Below are positions 4,441 to 12,743 of a stretch of 14,476 nucleotides of DNA, piece after piece. Numbering within the stretch: position 1 is the stretch's first letter; each line of letters opens with the position of its first letter. The position numbers were made by a program, and so were the translations under genes. The DNA lies in contig CAKUYG010000035.1 of NCBI GenBank assembly GCA_934702165.1, positions 1 through 14,476 of the forward strand. Reading direction: 5' to 3'. Source of the stretch: an uncultured Bacteroidales bacterium (GTDB taxonomy: Bacteria > Bacteroidota > Bacteroidia > Bacteroidales > UBA932). Under the pieces are notes generated by a model. It was not told the DNA's origin, did not search any database, and saw only the letters and a list, made by a program, of their open reading frames with translations.

Positions 4441-5775
4441 TCATACGCAGAAACCGGGGGCAAAGCCAAGCGAGAAGTTCGCTGGGTAATAGCTGGCTGA
4501 CCCGTACTTATACACTATTATAAAGCTGTCGAGTGTGTCGGCAGCTGGGGAACGCAACCACCAATTAACGGCTGTACTTGTCTCGTCGTGATTGTATTTG
4601 ATTTTGCTGTTGCCCGCGCTGTAATACGAATACTGCGCCTGCTTGCTCTTTTCGTTCGCGTTGCTGGCGATGAGTTCCCCGCATACTTCGTACTCGGACA
4701 GGAGGAAAAAGTAATCTGTCGTTGCCGTTACCTCGCTGGCTGCGCTGCTGTTGCCTGTGTTGTTCGTGTACTTCGTCACGGATTTCAATACGGTTCGGAG
4801 TGCTGCCGGAATGACAGCAAGAATCGTGCCGGAGTAGCTTGACAGGCTTGTGCCGCAGACGCTCTTGCGCATATTCGACGCGCTCCATCCGCCAGAGTTC
4901 GTGTCGCTGATATTCATTTTGAAATCGGCGCTCTCATCATATAGGGCCACGTCCGTACCGCCAGAAAGTGCAGTCTTTGCAAGCTGAAAATGGATGCGGT
5001 TTGTACCCTCGACGCTCGCATTATGGTTAAACCCGATAATGAACACATATGTTGTGTAATTAGATAGCGTCAGCGCGCCGACCGTGCCATTCAGTGTAAT
5101 CTCTTTGCAGTCACCAATACTCCAATAGTTCGCGCCCTGTCCCGCGTCGGAAACGGACTTGATTGTGCTCCACTCGTTGTCGTTGAGCGTGGAGCTTACG
5201 AAAGAAAGCGTCAGCGTGTAGGCGGTCGTTCCGGACACGACATTGACCGAGCCGCTCGTCGTCTGCCCGTTCTTTGTGGCCTCGACAGTGTATGTACCCG
5301 TCTCCGTGACGGTGAAAACCGCCGTCCCGTTGCTTGTCTTTGTTGCGATAGTCGTCCCGCCCTTTTTCAGCGTGACGGTCGCGCCGGCGTCTACGTTTAC
5401 GGTGATCGTCGCGGAGAAGAACGTCAGCGCCACCGCGTAGCTGCCCGTGATGGATACGGTTTTTGTGTCGGACGTTTGCCCGCCCAGCGTTGCAGATACG
5501 CTCCATGTACCAGGTTCCGGCACGGTAAGCATACAAACGCCGGTGCTGTCGGACGTTCCAGTAATTGTTTTTGAACCATTCGTCGCTGTGACCGTCGCAC
5601 CGGCAGATACTGTTACGACCAGCTGCAGAGCTATGCCGGTCTGAATCGTACCGACTGCTGCAGCAAGCCCGCCGATGGTCTGTGCCGCTGGGACTGTGCC
5701 GCCTTTGGCTCCCACTGCGTCATACGCCGCGCCGACTGCCGTGATAATGCGGTCGATCTCGCTCTGGATACTCAT
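4441..5775 (-). CDS. Tail adhesin / receptor-binding protein with DUF6273-like C-terminal domain
   Basis: The start at 5775 has GAGGAGG about 5 nt upstream. The 444-aa protein has a short N-terminal helix (1-45, ending GGTVPAAQTIGGLAAAVG) of a kind common in Clostridia tail fibres. Two tandem beta-sandwich repeats of about 70 aa follow (about 51-120 and 122-192), each with a SAGATVT or DAGATVT strand and a GTWSVSAT or GTYTVEAT strand. These resemble PEGA or CarboxypepD-regulatory-like folds. Residues 197-444 resemble DUF6273 proteins, starting LNDNEWSTI and ending in WWLRSP and LGFAPGFCV. This C-type-lectin-like fold is used as a variable ligand-binding domain in some phage and bacterial proteins. 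It most likely contacts the host surface at the tail tip. Confidence 0.85.
   Translation of the reverse strand: MSIQSEIDRIITAVGAAYDAVGAKGGTVPAAQTIGGLAAAVGTIQTGIALQLVVTVSAGATVTATNGSKTITGTSDSTGVCMLTVPEPGTWSVSATLGGQTSDTKTVSITGSYAVALTFFSATITVNVDAGATVTLKKGGTTIATKTSNGTAVFTVTETGTYTVEATKNGQTTSGSVNVVSGTTAYTLTLSFVSSTLNDNEWSTIKSVSDAGQGANYWSIGDCKEITLNGTVGALTLSNYTTYVFIIGFNHNASVEGTNRIHFQLAKTALSGGTDVALYDESADFKMNISDTNSGGWSASNMRKSVCGTSLSSYSGTILAVIPAALRTVLKSVTKYTNNTGNSSAASEVTATTDYFFLLSEYEVCGELIASNANEKSKQAQYSYYSAGNSKIKYNHDETSTAVNWWLRSPAADTLDSFIIVYKYGSASYYPANFSLGFAPGFCV
4444..4563 (-). other. Candidate DGR-type variable region (VR-like) at the adhesin C-terminus
   Basis: The last 40 codons, from WWLRSP to the C-terminus, occupy the place where diversity-generating retroelement variable repeats lie in DUF6273/C-type-lectin-like proteins. 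Many codons between WWLRSP and LGFAPGFCV are of the forms NNC or NNT that adenine mutagenesis of AAC/AAT would give (GAC, CTC, AGC, TTT, TAT, TAC, TTC, CTT). The 3' end is GC-rich, as expected of an initiation-of-mutagenic-homing site. No template repeat or reverse transcriptase is present in the window, so activity is not shown. Confidence 0.35.
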
Positions 5776-5785
5776 GGCACCCTCC

Positions 5786-6667
5786 TCAGATCGCGGCGAG
5801 TGCGGTCTCGATGGCGTCTGTCAGGCTGACCGTGCCGCCGGAGGTGTAGCCCGCCGGGACCGCGACGCTTGTCTGTGTCAGGCCGTCGATGGTCTTTGCG
5901 ATCGCGCCGTTGTTGGCCATCGTGCCCTCAACCTTGCTGCCGTCTGCCAGCACGATAAACTTGCCGTCCAGCACGTCAGCCGCTCCGGCAGTCACACCGG
6001 AAACGTCTTTGTACTTGGTGGGAATCGCTCCTACCGTTACTTTGCCGAGGACTTTGCCCTTTGTGGGCGTAATGTCCTGCGCAGCCTCGGCAGGCGTGGC
6101 GGACTTGGTTTCCAGCACGACAGATACCTTGCCCGCGCCGGAGTGCTTGCCAGCCGGGACGGCGTATTCCTGATTGCCGGCCGTCGCGTCCAGCACTTTC
6201 TCCACTGCACCGTTGTCCGGCATGGTGCCCGCCTGCGTTACGCCGTCGGCGTCAATGAACACCTTATTCGCCAGCACGTCGGCAGGCGCGGCGGTCGTCG
6301 CGGACACGTCCTGATAGTTCTCCGGGATCGCGCCGACGGTGACGCCGGACAGGCCATAATAGCCCTGATCGGGCGTGATCGCCTGCTGCTCCTTGGTCGG
6401 CGTGACGGTCTTGGCTTGCAGCTGGTAGTTGCCGCCGCCTCCGACGCCCTTGACCGTGCCGGTGCCGTCGTGATAGCCCTTCGGGACGGTGTAGCTCTCG
6501 CCCTCCTTGACCTGCGCGTCGATCGCGCCGTTGTTTTTAATGGCCGACGCCTTGTCGGCCAGCGCGTCGAGCTTGTCCGTGCTCGCGGCGAGGCCGAGGC
6601 CGACGAGCCATGTGCGCAGCTTGTTCCGCGCGGTCTGCAGTCTGGTAATTTCCGTCTGTGTGCTCAT
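5786..6667 (-). CDS. Repeat-containing tail fibre protein
   Basis: The 293-aa protein starts at 6667 with AAAGGAG about 7 nt upstream. Residues 1-44 are a helical N-terminal segment resembling that of the downstream adhesin. The rest is built from alternating modules. Three copies of a beta-rich unit with pattern NNGAx...(Y/V)xVPxGxxxGxGxV lie at about 45-75, 151-184 and 251-282. Two copies of a longer spacer unit lie at about 86-149 and 188-250, each containing ITP, VGAIP and ADVL motifs. Such repeats occur in trimeric phage fibre shafts. The encoded protein would extend from the baseplate and either bind the cell surface itself or carry the adhesin encoded next. Confidence 0.85.
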   Translation of the reverse strand: MSTQTEITRLQTARNKLRTWLVGLGLAASTDKLDALADKASAIKNNGAIDAQVKEGESYTVPKGYHDGTGTVKGVGGGGNYQLQAKTVTPTKEQQAITPDQGYYGLSGVTVGAIPENYQDVSATTAAPADVLANKVFIDADGVTQAGTMPDNGAVEKVLDATAGNQEYAVPAGKHSGAGKVSVVLETKSATPAEAAQDITPTKGKVLGKVTVGAIPTKYKDVSGVTAGAADVLDGKFIVLADGSKVEGTMANNGAIAKTIDGLTQTSVAVPAGYTSGGTVSLTDAIETALAAI

Positions 6668-6679
6668 AAAATCACTCCT

Positions 6680-7318
6680 TTAGATTGTCGCCAGCAGGGC
6701 GTTGATGTTTCCGACCTCCGTATACACGGCGGCGCTGGTTACGGGCTTGGTGTTGTCCTTCTCCACGGCCTCCGCCGTGTCGACGGACAGGGTATTGGTG
6801 GCCGCGTCGAGCTTGAGGCCCTCGCCGATGGTGTAGCCTCCGCCGCCGGAGCCGCCGGAGCTGCGTGCCTCATTGATGGCGTCGACGAGGTTTCCCTTGT
6901 TGTAGGTCTTGAGGTCGTCCAGATCGCCGATCTGGTTTTGCAGCTGCGCCCAGATCGGCAGCGTCGGGTCTGCCCCCGGATCTCCGGACGGCTCTGCCGC
7001 CGGCATGACTTTGCCGAGCGTTACCCACACCGTCGGCAATATCAGCCCGTCCGCGTTTGCGCCGTAGACGCCGACGCGTGCGATCGGCCCCGCGTCTGCC
7101 AGAATTTCATGTGGCACCACAACCTTGTTGCCGTCCCACGCGCTTTCCAGCACATCCACGGTAGTTCTGCCGGCCGAGAAGACGGCTGTCTTCGTCAGCC
7201 CGCTCCAATCGTCAGAAAACACGAACTCAACGGTCACGGCCTTGGCCATTCCCGCCGTCAGCAGCTCCGGCGGCGAGCACAGATGCGCGCAGGCTTTGGT
7301 GATGTGGATCTGGATCAT
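6680..7318 (-). CDS. Baseplate upper protein-like (BppU-like) fibre adaptor
   Basis: The ATG at 7318 follows AGGAGGAAAACAGC, a strong ribosome binding site. Residues 1-105 form a compact beta-rich domain (AVTVEFVFSDDWSGLTKTAV, later VVVPHEIL and GLILPTVWVTLG). Its pattern matches the N-terminal domain of phage baseplate upper proteins. A Pro/Gly linker (106-120), a helix (121-152, QLQNQIGDLDDLKTYNKGNL), a Gly/Ser linker (153-160) and a C-terminal NTLSVDTA/KPVTSAAVYTEV segment follow. The latter recurs in trimeric phage fibre proteins. It probably attaches the fibre or adhesin to the baseplate. The assignment rests on sequence pattern and position. Confidence 0.8.
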   Translation of the reverse strand: MIQIHITKACAHLCSPPELLTAGMAKAVTVEFVFSDDWSGLTKTAVFSAGRTTVDVLESAWDGNKVVVPHEILADAGPIARVGVYGANADGLILPTVWVTLGKVMPAAEPSGDPGADPTLPIWAQLQNQIGDLDDLKTYNKGNLVDAINEARSSGGSGGGGYTIGEGLKLDAATNTLSVDTAEAVEKDNTKPVTSAAVYTEVGNINALLATI

Positions 7319-7330
7319 GCTGTTTTCCTC

Positions 7331-7834
7331 CTATCCGATTACTGTGCCATTTACAACAAGCTTTCCTGCGTTGTTGCAGTATATCTCCGCGCGGGTGGAG
7401 TTGTTGTAGCACATATACAGATACGTCGCGGCCAAATTCACGGGCTTGTCTGTTGCTCCTATGTACATATTCCGCACCATCGGCACCAGCATATTTTTGC
7501 TTGCATGTACAAAGATACCATTACTCCCGCGCTGGATCGCATACGGCGTTTCTGTTGTTCCGCCGCCTCCGCCGCCTCCGCCGCTTCCCGGCGGGCCTAC
7601 GACGTACTCGACGATATAGCTGCCGGAGATCCGCGCGACCTTGACGCGGTCGCCCGCGGCGAAGGTGGCGGACGTGTTGCATTTATAGTGCTTTGTTGTG
7701 GCTTCCGTCTGCCCCTCTAGGATGAGGGACAGACCATCGTCATAGACCGCGCCGACGGTCGCCAGAAAGTTTTCCGGCAGATTTTCGTCCGGCATGCTGA
7801 TCGATGATACAAATAAGCTGTTGATGCCCTCCAT
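7331..7834 (-). CDS. Small baseplate protein with OB-fold-like N-terminus and poly-Gly linker
   Basis: The 167-aa protein begins at an ATG that overlaps the stop of the upstream hub gene by one base (TGATG), with AAGGA further upstream. Residues about 20-80 look like a small beta-barrel of the OB-fold type used in phage spike and baseplate proteins (ATVGAVYDDGLSLILEGQTE, then GDRVKVARISGSYIVEYVVG). An eight-glycine linker at about 85-92 separates it from a C-terminal beta-rich domain with NGIFVHASKNMLVPMV and AGKLVVNGTVIG. It is probably a connector between the hub and the fibre proteins. The exact role is unknown. Confidence 0.82.
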   Translation of the reverse strand: MEGINSLFVSSISMPDENLPENFLATVGAVYDDGLSLILEGQTEATTKHYKCNTSATFAAGDRVKVARISGSYIVEYVVGPPGSGGGGGGGGTTETPYAIQRGSNGIFVHASKNMLVPMVRNMYIGATDKPVNLAATYLYMCYNNSTRAEIYCNNAGKLVVNGTVIG

Positions 7835-8880
7835 CAGGCGATCACCGTCCTTTTTGCAGAGTGTGTCATAAGGCTGCCGGTCCGCATCGTGATCGACCAG
7901 CCGGTCTCAAGGTAAATGCCGCCGAGGTCGTCGTGCGTCAGAGCGAGGATATCGCCGACGCCATGCCCCGGCTCGTTGAGCGTGTAAAACGTGATCGCAC
8001 GCGCGGCCAGCAGGGATTCATTGCGTCGTTTGTTTGCGTAGGCTTGCAGCTCCTCCTGCGATGCAATGTTGTCCACCCGCTCGACAGAGGTGATGCGCAT
8101 GCCGCGCTTAAAGGTGGATTTTTTGGACGCCGGGTTATCGTTGACGGCAGTGGCCACCATGGCCGCGTCCATGTCCGGGTTGTTGCAGGTCACAACAAAG
8201 ACGTTTGGGGCGTCAAAAATATCCGTTTCGTCCGACCAGTCTTGCCCCAGATGCTTTTCCGGCAAAAACAGATCTGTCGTGCCATATCGCCAATCGATGA
8301 TCGCGGCGGACGGCTCCTGGTATGGCTCCAGGCGGCAGACGCCGTCAGCGTCAAACCACAGGCTCTCGTAATTGATTTCGGCCAGCAGGTCGTTGACGAT
8401 CGTCAGGTAGCTGGTGCCGATGTCCCAGTCCTCGCGGTCAGTCTGCAAGGTCGCGTCGTTCGGCGTTGCGATCACCAGCGTGACGCCGCAGGCGGTCAGG
8501 AGCTTGCGGATCTCCGTGAGGTAGGACGCTCCGGCGGACAAATGCAGGAGCGTCTCTGTTTTCTGCGTGTACACCCGCCAGCAACGGTCGTATGCTTCGA
8601 TCTCTACGCGCGTGCTTCCGGCGCTGCCTTTTTTGCTGACGGTCGTGGCCTGATAGATCCCGAGGGAGGTCTCGACGCCGTCAACGCTCATCCATGGGCG
8701 CAGCTCATCGGATTCCAGTTCCGCGAGGTCGTTCGGTCGGAAGCTCCCGCGCAGCGCGCCATGGAGGTTTGCCGAGCGATCCCACATGATCTGCGGGGCG
8801 TCGCTGTCGGCCCATTGGAGCTGCGTGACGGGCGCGCCGTTGCGCAGGACGTCGACGCGGTATCGGACGTCACGGGTCAA
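7834..8880 (-). CDS. Tail hub protein (gp27/Tal-like N-terminal hub)
   Basis: The 348-aa product begins at a TTG at 8880 with GGAGG 9 nt upstream and overlaps the end of the preceding gene by 11 nt; no ATG or GTG fits better. The N-terminal half (RYRVDVLRNGAPVTQLQWAD, later SLGIYQATTVSKKG and VEIEAYDRC) is typical of siphophage hub proteins with a gp27-like fold. The middle has SYLTIVNDLLAEINYESLWF and RLEPYQEP, also characteristic of this family. The C-terminus (PGHGVGDILAL) ends without an endopeptidase or lysozyme domain, so this is a short hub. It would cap the tail tube and anchor the baseplate and fibres encoded downstream. Confidence 0.85.
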   Translation of the reverse strand: MTRDVRYRVDVLRNGAPVTQLQWADSDAPQIMWDRSANLHGALRGSFRPNDLAELESDELRPWMSVDGVETSLGIYQATTVSKKGSAGSTRVEIEAYDRCWRVYTQKTETLLHLSAGASYLTEIRKLLTACGVTLVIATPNDATLQTDREDWDIGTSYLTIVNDLLAEINYESLWFDADGVCRLEPYQEPSAAIIDWRYGTTDLFLPEKHLGQDWSDETDIFDAPNVFVVTCNNPDMDAAMVATAVNDNPASKKSTFKRGMRITSVERVDNIASQEELQAYANKRRNESLLAARAITFYTLNEPGHGVGDILALTHDDLGGIYLETGWSITMRTGSLMTHSAKRTVIA

Positions 8881-10957
8881 GGGCGATCGCCTCCTCCTGA
8901 TTGGTATGGGTTACGGTAAAGGAGTACCGCCGCATAAACTCGTCGCTGTTGCTCTCCAGCGACGGAAGCGTGCCAATCGCCATGTTGCCGTAGTGATCCT
9001 TCAAACAGACGAGCCGCCCGATGAGGGCCTCGAGCGCGAGCGCGCTGGCGCGCTGGCTGTGCGGCCATGCGCAGGCGACAGCGAGTGACCGGTCGCGCTG
9101 CTCGCTGCGCTCCTCCACGGGGTAGGCAAGCCCGGCCAGATGGATCGTGCTGACGCCGGCTGCGAAGCTGACGCGGTTGGTGCGCAGCTGCGTCTCGGAC
9201 AGGCGCATATCGAGCCAGACGCCGGTCGAGAGGTCGCAGATCGTATTGGTCTCCGGCAGGATCTCTACGGTGTCCGAATTGGACACGCCGTAGTTATCGC
9301 TGTCATCGTAGCAGCCGCGGACGCGATAGGTGACGGAACCGATGCTCCTCTTGTCTGTGTATTCCTTGGTGCCTGTGTGGGCGATGGCGACGCCGTCCCG
9401 CTCGATCAGGTAAAAGTCATAGCTCCCAGCCGTCTGCCAGCTGAGCGCCGCCTCGCGCCCGGCGGAGACGGTCAGGGTGATTGCTTCGCCCTCGGTATGG
9501 GAGACGGGCAGGGCAGCGGCGCTCCACTCCGACCACATGCCGTATTGATTCTGCACGCGGACGCGGACGGTGTAGCTGCCGTCGGCGAGGTAGACCGGCG
9601 AGCGCCATGCCTTCTCCGTGCCGTAGACCGTGCCGGACGCGTAGCCGTTGGAGAGCGTCAGCTGATAGGCCTCCTGCTCGGAGGTCTGCCACGTGATCCG
9701 TGGTCGCGGTCCGGTGGACTGAATGACGATGGACGGGGCGGACGGCGCGTTGATGGCGATAAACTCCGCCGCGTCCGACCACTCGGACGCCGTGCCGTCG
9801 GTATTGTAGGTGCGCACGCGCCAGTATTTTGTCCCGCTCGCAAAGGTGTTCGCGGGGACGTCGTAATACTGATCTGCGCCGGTGACGGTCGCGATGGCGT
9901 TCCACGTCGCGCCGTCGGTGGACCATTGCAGATCAGCTTTGCTCTGCGGCGTACCGGTGGAGATGATATGCTGCCAGCTAAAGCGATTGACGATCGTTGC
10001 ATCGATGACGATGCCGGCAGGGGAGACAGGCTTGCATGATGGTGCAACATCTGTTGTCGTGATCTCCTGCCATGCGGACGTTGTTGTCGTGCCGCTGTTC
10101 GCCGTCACCTTTACGCGCCATTCGATTTTGCCGGACGGGAACGTGTTCGCGGGGACAGTGCATGCAGTCGTTGCACCGGATATGCTGATCGCGTTTGATG
10201 TGCTCGCATTTTTTACACGCCACTCAAAAACTGCTGACGTCTGTTTAATCTCCGCAAAGCATGTCTGCGTAAGATCCGTGTCGTCAGAGCATGTCCATGT
10301 AAATGTGCTTTTTTGCGTCCTGTTTACAAAAGCGCCTGCCGCTGGGGAAAAATCGCTTGCATTGATGCCGACATCGTCGTCCGAATACTCGCACTCCAAA
10401 AACGGTTTGTAAGACGATCTCACGCCGTAAAAAATCGCTTCGGATGCGTGTCCCGTTCCGCCAGCCGAAAAAGCAAATGCAAAGCCGTTCCGCAGGCCAC
10501 TCTCGAGGTTTTTCTTGCGTGCCGCCTCGTAGAGGGACATTGTAAACACCGCCTCTGCCTGCACGACCTGATTGAGCGTGGTCCAACTTGCAGAGCCATT
10601 TCCCGCTCCTTGCCCGTACTGTTTCGGCTGCGTCGCGTAGGTCGCTGTGCTTGTGTCAAGCGGTGCCGTTAGACCCTGCCCGTATGCACCTATGTACGCG
10701 CCGCCCCAGCTGCCCAAAACGCCGGCTGTCGGCATGGCATATATTACAAGCCTTACCTTTGTGATACGCTTGTACTTGTACGCCGCTGCGGGCTCGCCGA
10801 ATTTCAGCAGGATATTATCCCAGCCGTCATATGTCCCGGACTGGTTTGTAAACGGATCAACAAACAGTTTGTACTGCGTAAGATCTGAGTAATTTGTGTT
10901 CGGGTGGGATTTGGAGACCGCCGTCGACCCGCTGGCCTGTACTGTAAAAGTCGCCAC
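8870..10957 (-). CDS. Large FnIII-rich tail protein with DNRLRE-like N-terminus and tail-protein C-terminus
   Basis: The 695-aa protein starts at a GTG at 10957 placed directly after the tape measure stop. Residues 1-195 are a jelly-roll-like domain that begins MATFTVQASGSTAVSKSHPN, continues with DNILLKF, and recalls DNRLRE/CBM96 domains. Four fibronectin-III-like modules follow at about 198-303, 305-402, 404-485 and 486-568. They carry SEW and VRTYN/VRVQN strand motifs. Residues 570-695 (WLDMRLSETQLRTNRVSFAA, later LVCLKDHYGNMAIGTLP) look like a conserved phage tail domain that binds the tail tip. Its place between tape measure and hub is that of the distal tail protein, so it may be a Dit-like protein decorated with surface-binding modules. 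That last point is inferred. Confidence 0.82.
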   Translation of the reverse strand: MATFTVQASGSTAVSKSHPNTNYSDLTQYKLFVDPFTNQSGTYDGWDNILLKFGEPAAAYKYKRITKVRLVIYAMPTAGVLGSWGGAYIGAYGQGLTAPLDTSTATYATQPKQYGQGAGNGSASWTTLNQVVQAEAVFTMSLYEAARKKNLESGLRNGFAFAFSAGGTGHASEAIFYGVRSSYKPFLECEYSDDDVGINASDFSPAAGAFVNRTQKSTFTWTCSDDTDLTQTCFAEIKQTSAVFEWRVKNASTSNAISISGATTACTVPANTFPSGKIEWRVKVTANSGTTTTSAWQEITTTDVAPSCKPVSPAGIVIDATIVNRFSWQHIISTGTPQSKADLQWSTDGATWNAIATVTGADQYYDVPANTFASGTKYWRVRTYNTDGTASEWSDAAEFIAINAPSAPSIVIQSTGPRPRITWQTSEQEAYQLTLSNGYASGTVYGTEKAWRSPVYLADGSYTVRVRVQNQYGMWSEWSAAALPVSHTEGEAITLTVSAGREAALSWQTAGSYDFYLIERDGVAIAHTGTKEYTDKRSIGSVTYRVRGCYDDSDNYGVSNSDTVEILPETNTICDLSTGVWLDMRLSETQLRTNRVSFAAGVSTIHLAGLAYPVEERSEQRDRSLAVACAWPHSQRASALALEALIGRLVCLKDHYGNMAIGTLPSLESNSDEFMRRYSFTVTHTNQEEAIALDP

Positions 10958-12742
10958 TTACTTCGCCCCCATTCTCTGCGTGATCCGCTCGTTGGTAAAG
11001 ATCGTTACAATATCGTTCAGTTCCCGGATGTCGGACGCCGGGATGACGACTTTGTCGATATAGACGTCGCCGCCGCCCGTATAGCGGGTCTCGCTGGCCG
11101 TCTGGATGCGCGAGCCGGAGGGGAGATAGATCCGCTCAAGGCCGTTTTCATTGACCCGCGTCCAGCCGCCCGCCCAGTTGTCCGTACCGGCAGCGTTGCC
11201 GCCCATATAGCGTCGGACCCATTCGTCCTCCGTGATGCCGATGGTGGACGAATCGCCGCGGGCAATGGCGTCCTCGTAGGCCTTGGACAGGTCGGACGCG
11301 CTGCTGCCCCACGATTTTGCCGCGTAGCTGTCCTGCAGTGTCTGGTACTTATTGCCGTTTCCGCTGGCATATCCAAAGCCTAGGGCATTGCCCATTTTCT
11401 TAAAATCCAGCGTAAACAGGCCTGCAAAAAAGTCCGCCGTGTCTGCGATCAGCGCCATGACCTCTGCCAGCGGCCGCAGAGCGTTGGTCAGCGCCGGGAC
11501 GCGGTTGCCGGACAGATCGGACATGGGATTGAGGATGTCTCCGACCGTCTCCAGCAGCATTCCGAAGGCGTCGACAATGCCCGAATCCTTGATCGCCTTG
11601 CCGAGATCCTTCACGCCCTGCGTCGCGTCGCCGTAAAATTCCTCGAGGTACGGCGCAAACTCGGCGGAAAGCTGGTTTTTGACGCCCTCCTGCGTCTTCT
11701 GCAGGCGCTGGTACGCGTCGTCTACCGCGCCGAGCGCGGAAAGCGCTTCTTCATCCAGTACATAGCCGACGTTGTGCGCCTCGTCTGCGTAGGCCTTGAG
11801 GGTGTCCGATCCCTGAATAATCAGCGGATTCAGATCCTGCGCGGAGCGGCCAAAAATGTCCATGGACATTGCATCCCGCTCGGTCTCGTTCTTGACTTGG
11901 CCGAGGGCGTCGATGGTCTCATAAAAAACGTCATTTGCGCTGCGCATGCTACCGTCGGCGTTGGTGACGGAGACGCCCAGTGCCTCAAAGGATGCCTTCG
12001 CATTGCCCGTGCCGTTCATGGTGTCCTGCATGTTGTTGGTCAGCTTGCGGAGGCTGCCCTGCAGGGTATCGACGGAGACGTCGATCAGCTCGGTTGCGTA
12101 TGAAAACTCCTGCAGCTGGTCAGTCGTCTGGCCGGTCTGCATGGAGAGCGTGATGATGTTGTCGGCAAAGGCGGCGGACTCCTTCGTCATGGAGATCATG
12201 GCCTTTTCGACTTTTACGATCGCCGCCGCGACGGCAGCGAATGTACCAGCAAGCGCCAGGGACGACGCGTCAAGGCTCCCCATGGCGTTCAGGGAGGACT
12301 TCATGCCGTCCGGCAGCTGGATGCCGAGTTTGGAGGTCAGGCCGTTCACCACGTCGCCGAGGTTGCCCATCTCCTTGCCGGAGTCCGCGATCTTCTGCTT
12401 GTTCTCGTCAAACTGGTTGTTGAGGTTGTTCAGCTCAGCCTCGGCGTTGTTGAGGCTGGTCTGCCACTGCATGGTGCGCTTGTCGGCCTCGCCGTATTTC
12501 TCGGCGGACTGCTGCAGGGCAGCGCGGAGGTAGTCGAGCTTTTCGGTCTGCGTGGAGATCTTGCGCTCGAGCACGTCGTTTTTGGCGTTCAGCGCCTCGA
12601 CGCTGTCGGCGTTCTGCGCGTAGGCCGACTGCACCTTGCGCATTTCCGAGTCCAGCACCTTCATGCCGCTGCCGATCTCGGAGATGGCCTGTTTGTATTC
12701 TTTTTCGCCCGAAAGCGTAAATCTTGTGTTGATGTTTGGCAT
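10958..12742 (-). CDS. Tape measure protein
   Basis: I chose the ATG at 12742, which has GGAGG 8 nt upstream and lies one base after the frameshifted chaperone stop; a longer frame to 12817 has no such site and overlaps the chaperone extension. The 594-aa protein starts MPNINTRFTLSGEKEYKQAI. It has a long coiled coil at about 45-125, a hydrophobic stretch at about 161-178 (SLALAGTFAAVAAAIVKV) and a helical body rich in Gln, Asp and Ala. The C-terminal domain ends VIPASDIRELNDIVTIFTNE. Tape measure proteins set siphophage tail length and help to deliver DNA. At roughly 0.15 nm per residue it would suit a short tail of around 90 nm or less. Confidence 0.93.
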   Translation of the reverse strand: MPNINTRFTLSGEKEYKQAISEIGSGMKVLDSEMRKVQSAYAQNADSVEALNAKNDVLERKISTQTEKLDYLRAALQQSAEKYGEADKRTMQWQTSLNNAEAELNNLNNQFDENKQKIADSGKEMGNLGDVVNGLTSKLGIQLPDGMKSSLNAMGSLDASSLALAGTFAAVAAAIVKVEKAMISMTKESAAFADNIITLSMQTGQTTDQLQEFSYATELIDVSVDTLQGSLRKLTNNMQDTMNGTGNAKASFEALGVSVTNADGSMRSANDVFYETIDALGQVKNETERDAMSMDIFGRSAQDLNPLIIQGSDTLKAYADEAHNVGYVLDEEALSALGAVDDAYQRLQKTQEGVKNQLSAEFAPYLEEFYGDATQGVKDLGKAIKDSGIVDAFGMLLETVGDILNPMSDLSGNRVPALTNALRPLAEVMALIADTADFFAGLFTLDFKKMGNALGFGYASGNGNKYQTLQDSYAAKSWGSSASDLSKAYEDAIARGDSSTIGITEDEWVRRYMGGNAAGTDNWAGGWTRVNENGLERIYLPSGSRIQTASETRYTGGGDVYIDKVVIPASDIRELNDIVTIFTNERITQRMGAK

Positions 12743-12743
12743 A

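Noticed and set aside
7558..7590. GGC-rich triplet tract encoding poly-Gly as a phase-variation switch
   Set aside because: Slippage of a triplet unit would change linker length, not reading frame, so it cannot switch the gene off.
5675..7720. Plus-strand open frame of 681 codons
   Set aside because: It lies antisense to four minus-strand tail genes with good ribosome binding sites and recognisable domains; its own translation is Arg/Val/Asp/Gly-rich with no domain. It is a shadow of GC-rich codon use.
7861..8919. Plus-strand open frame of 352 codons
   Set aside because: Antisense to the tail hub gene; no recognisable domain and low-complexity composition.
9140..10039. Plus-strand open frame of 299 codons
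   Set aside because: Antisense to the FnIII-rich tail gene, with Asp/Gly/Arg-rich composition typical of shadows.
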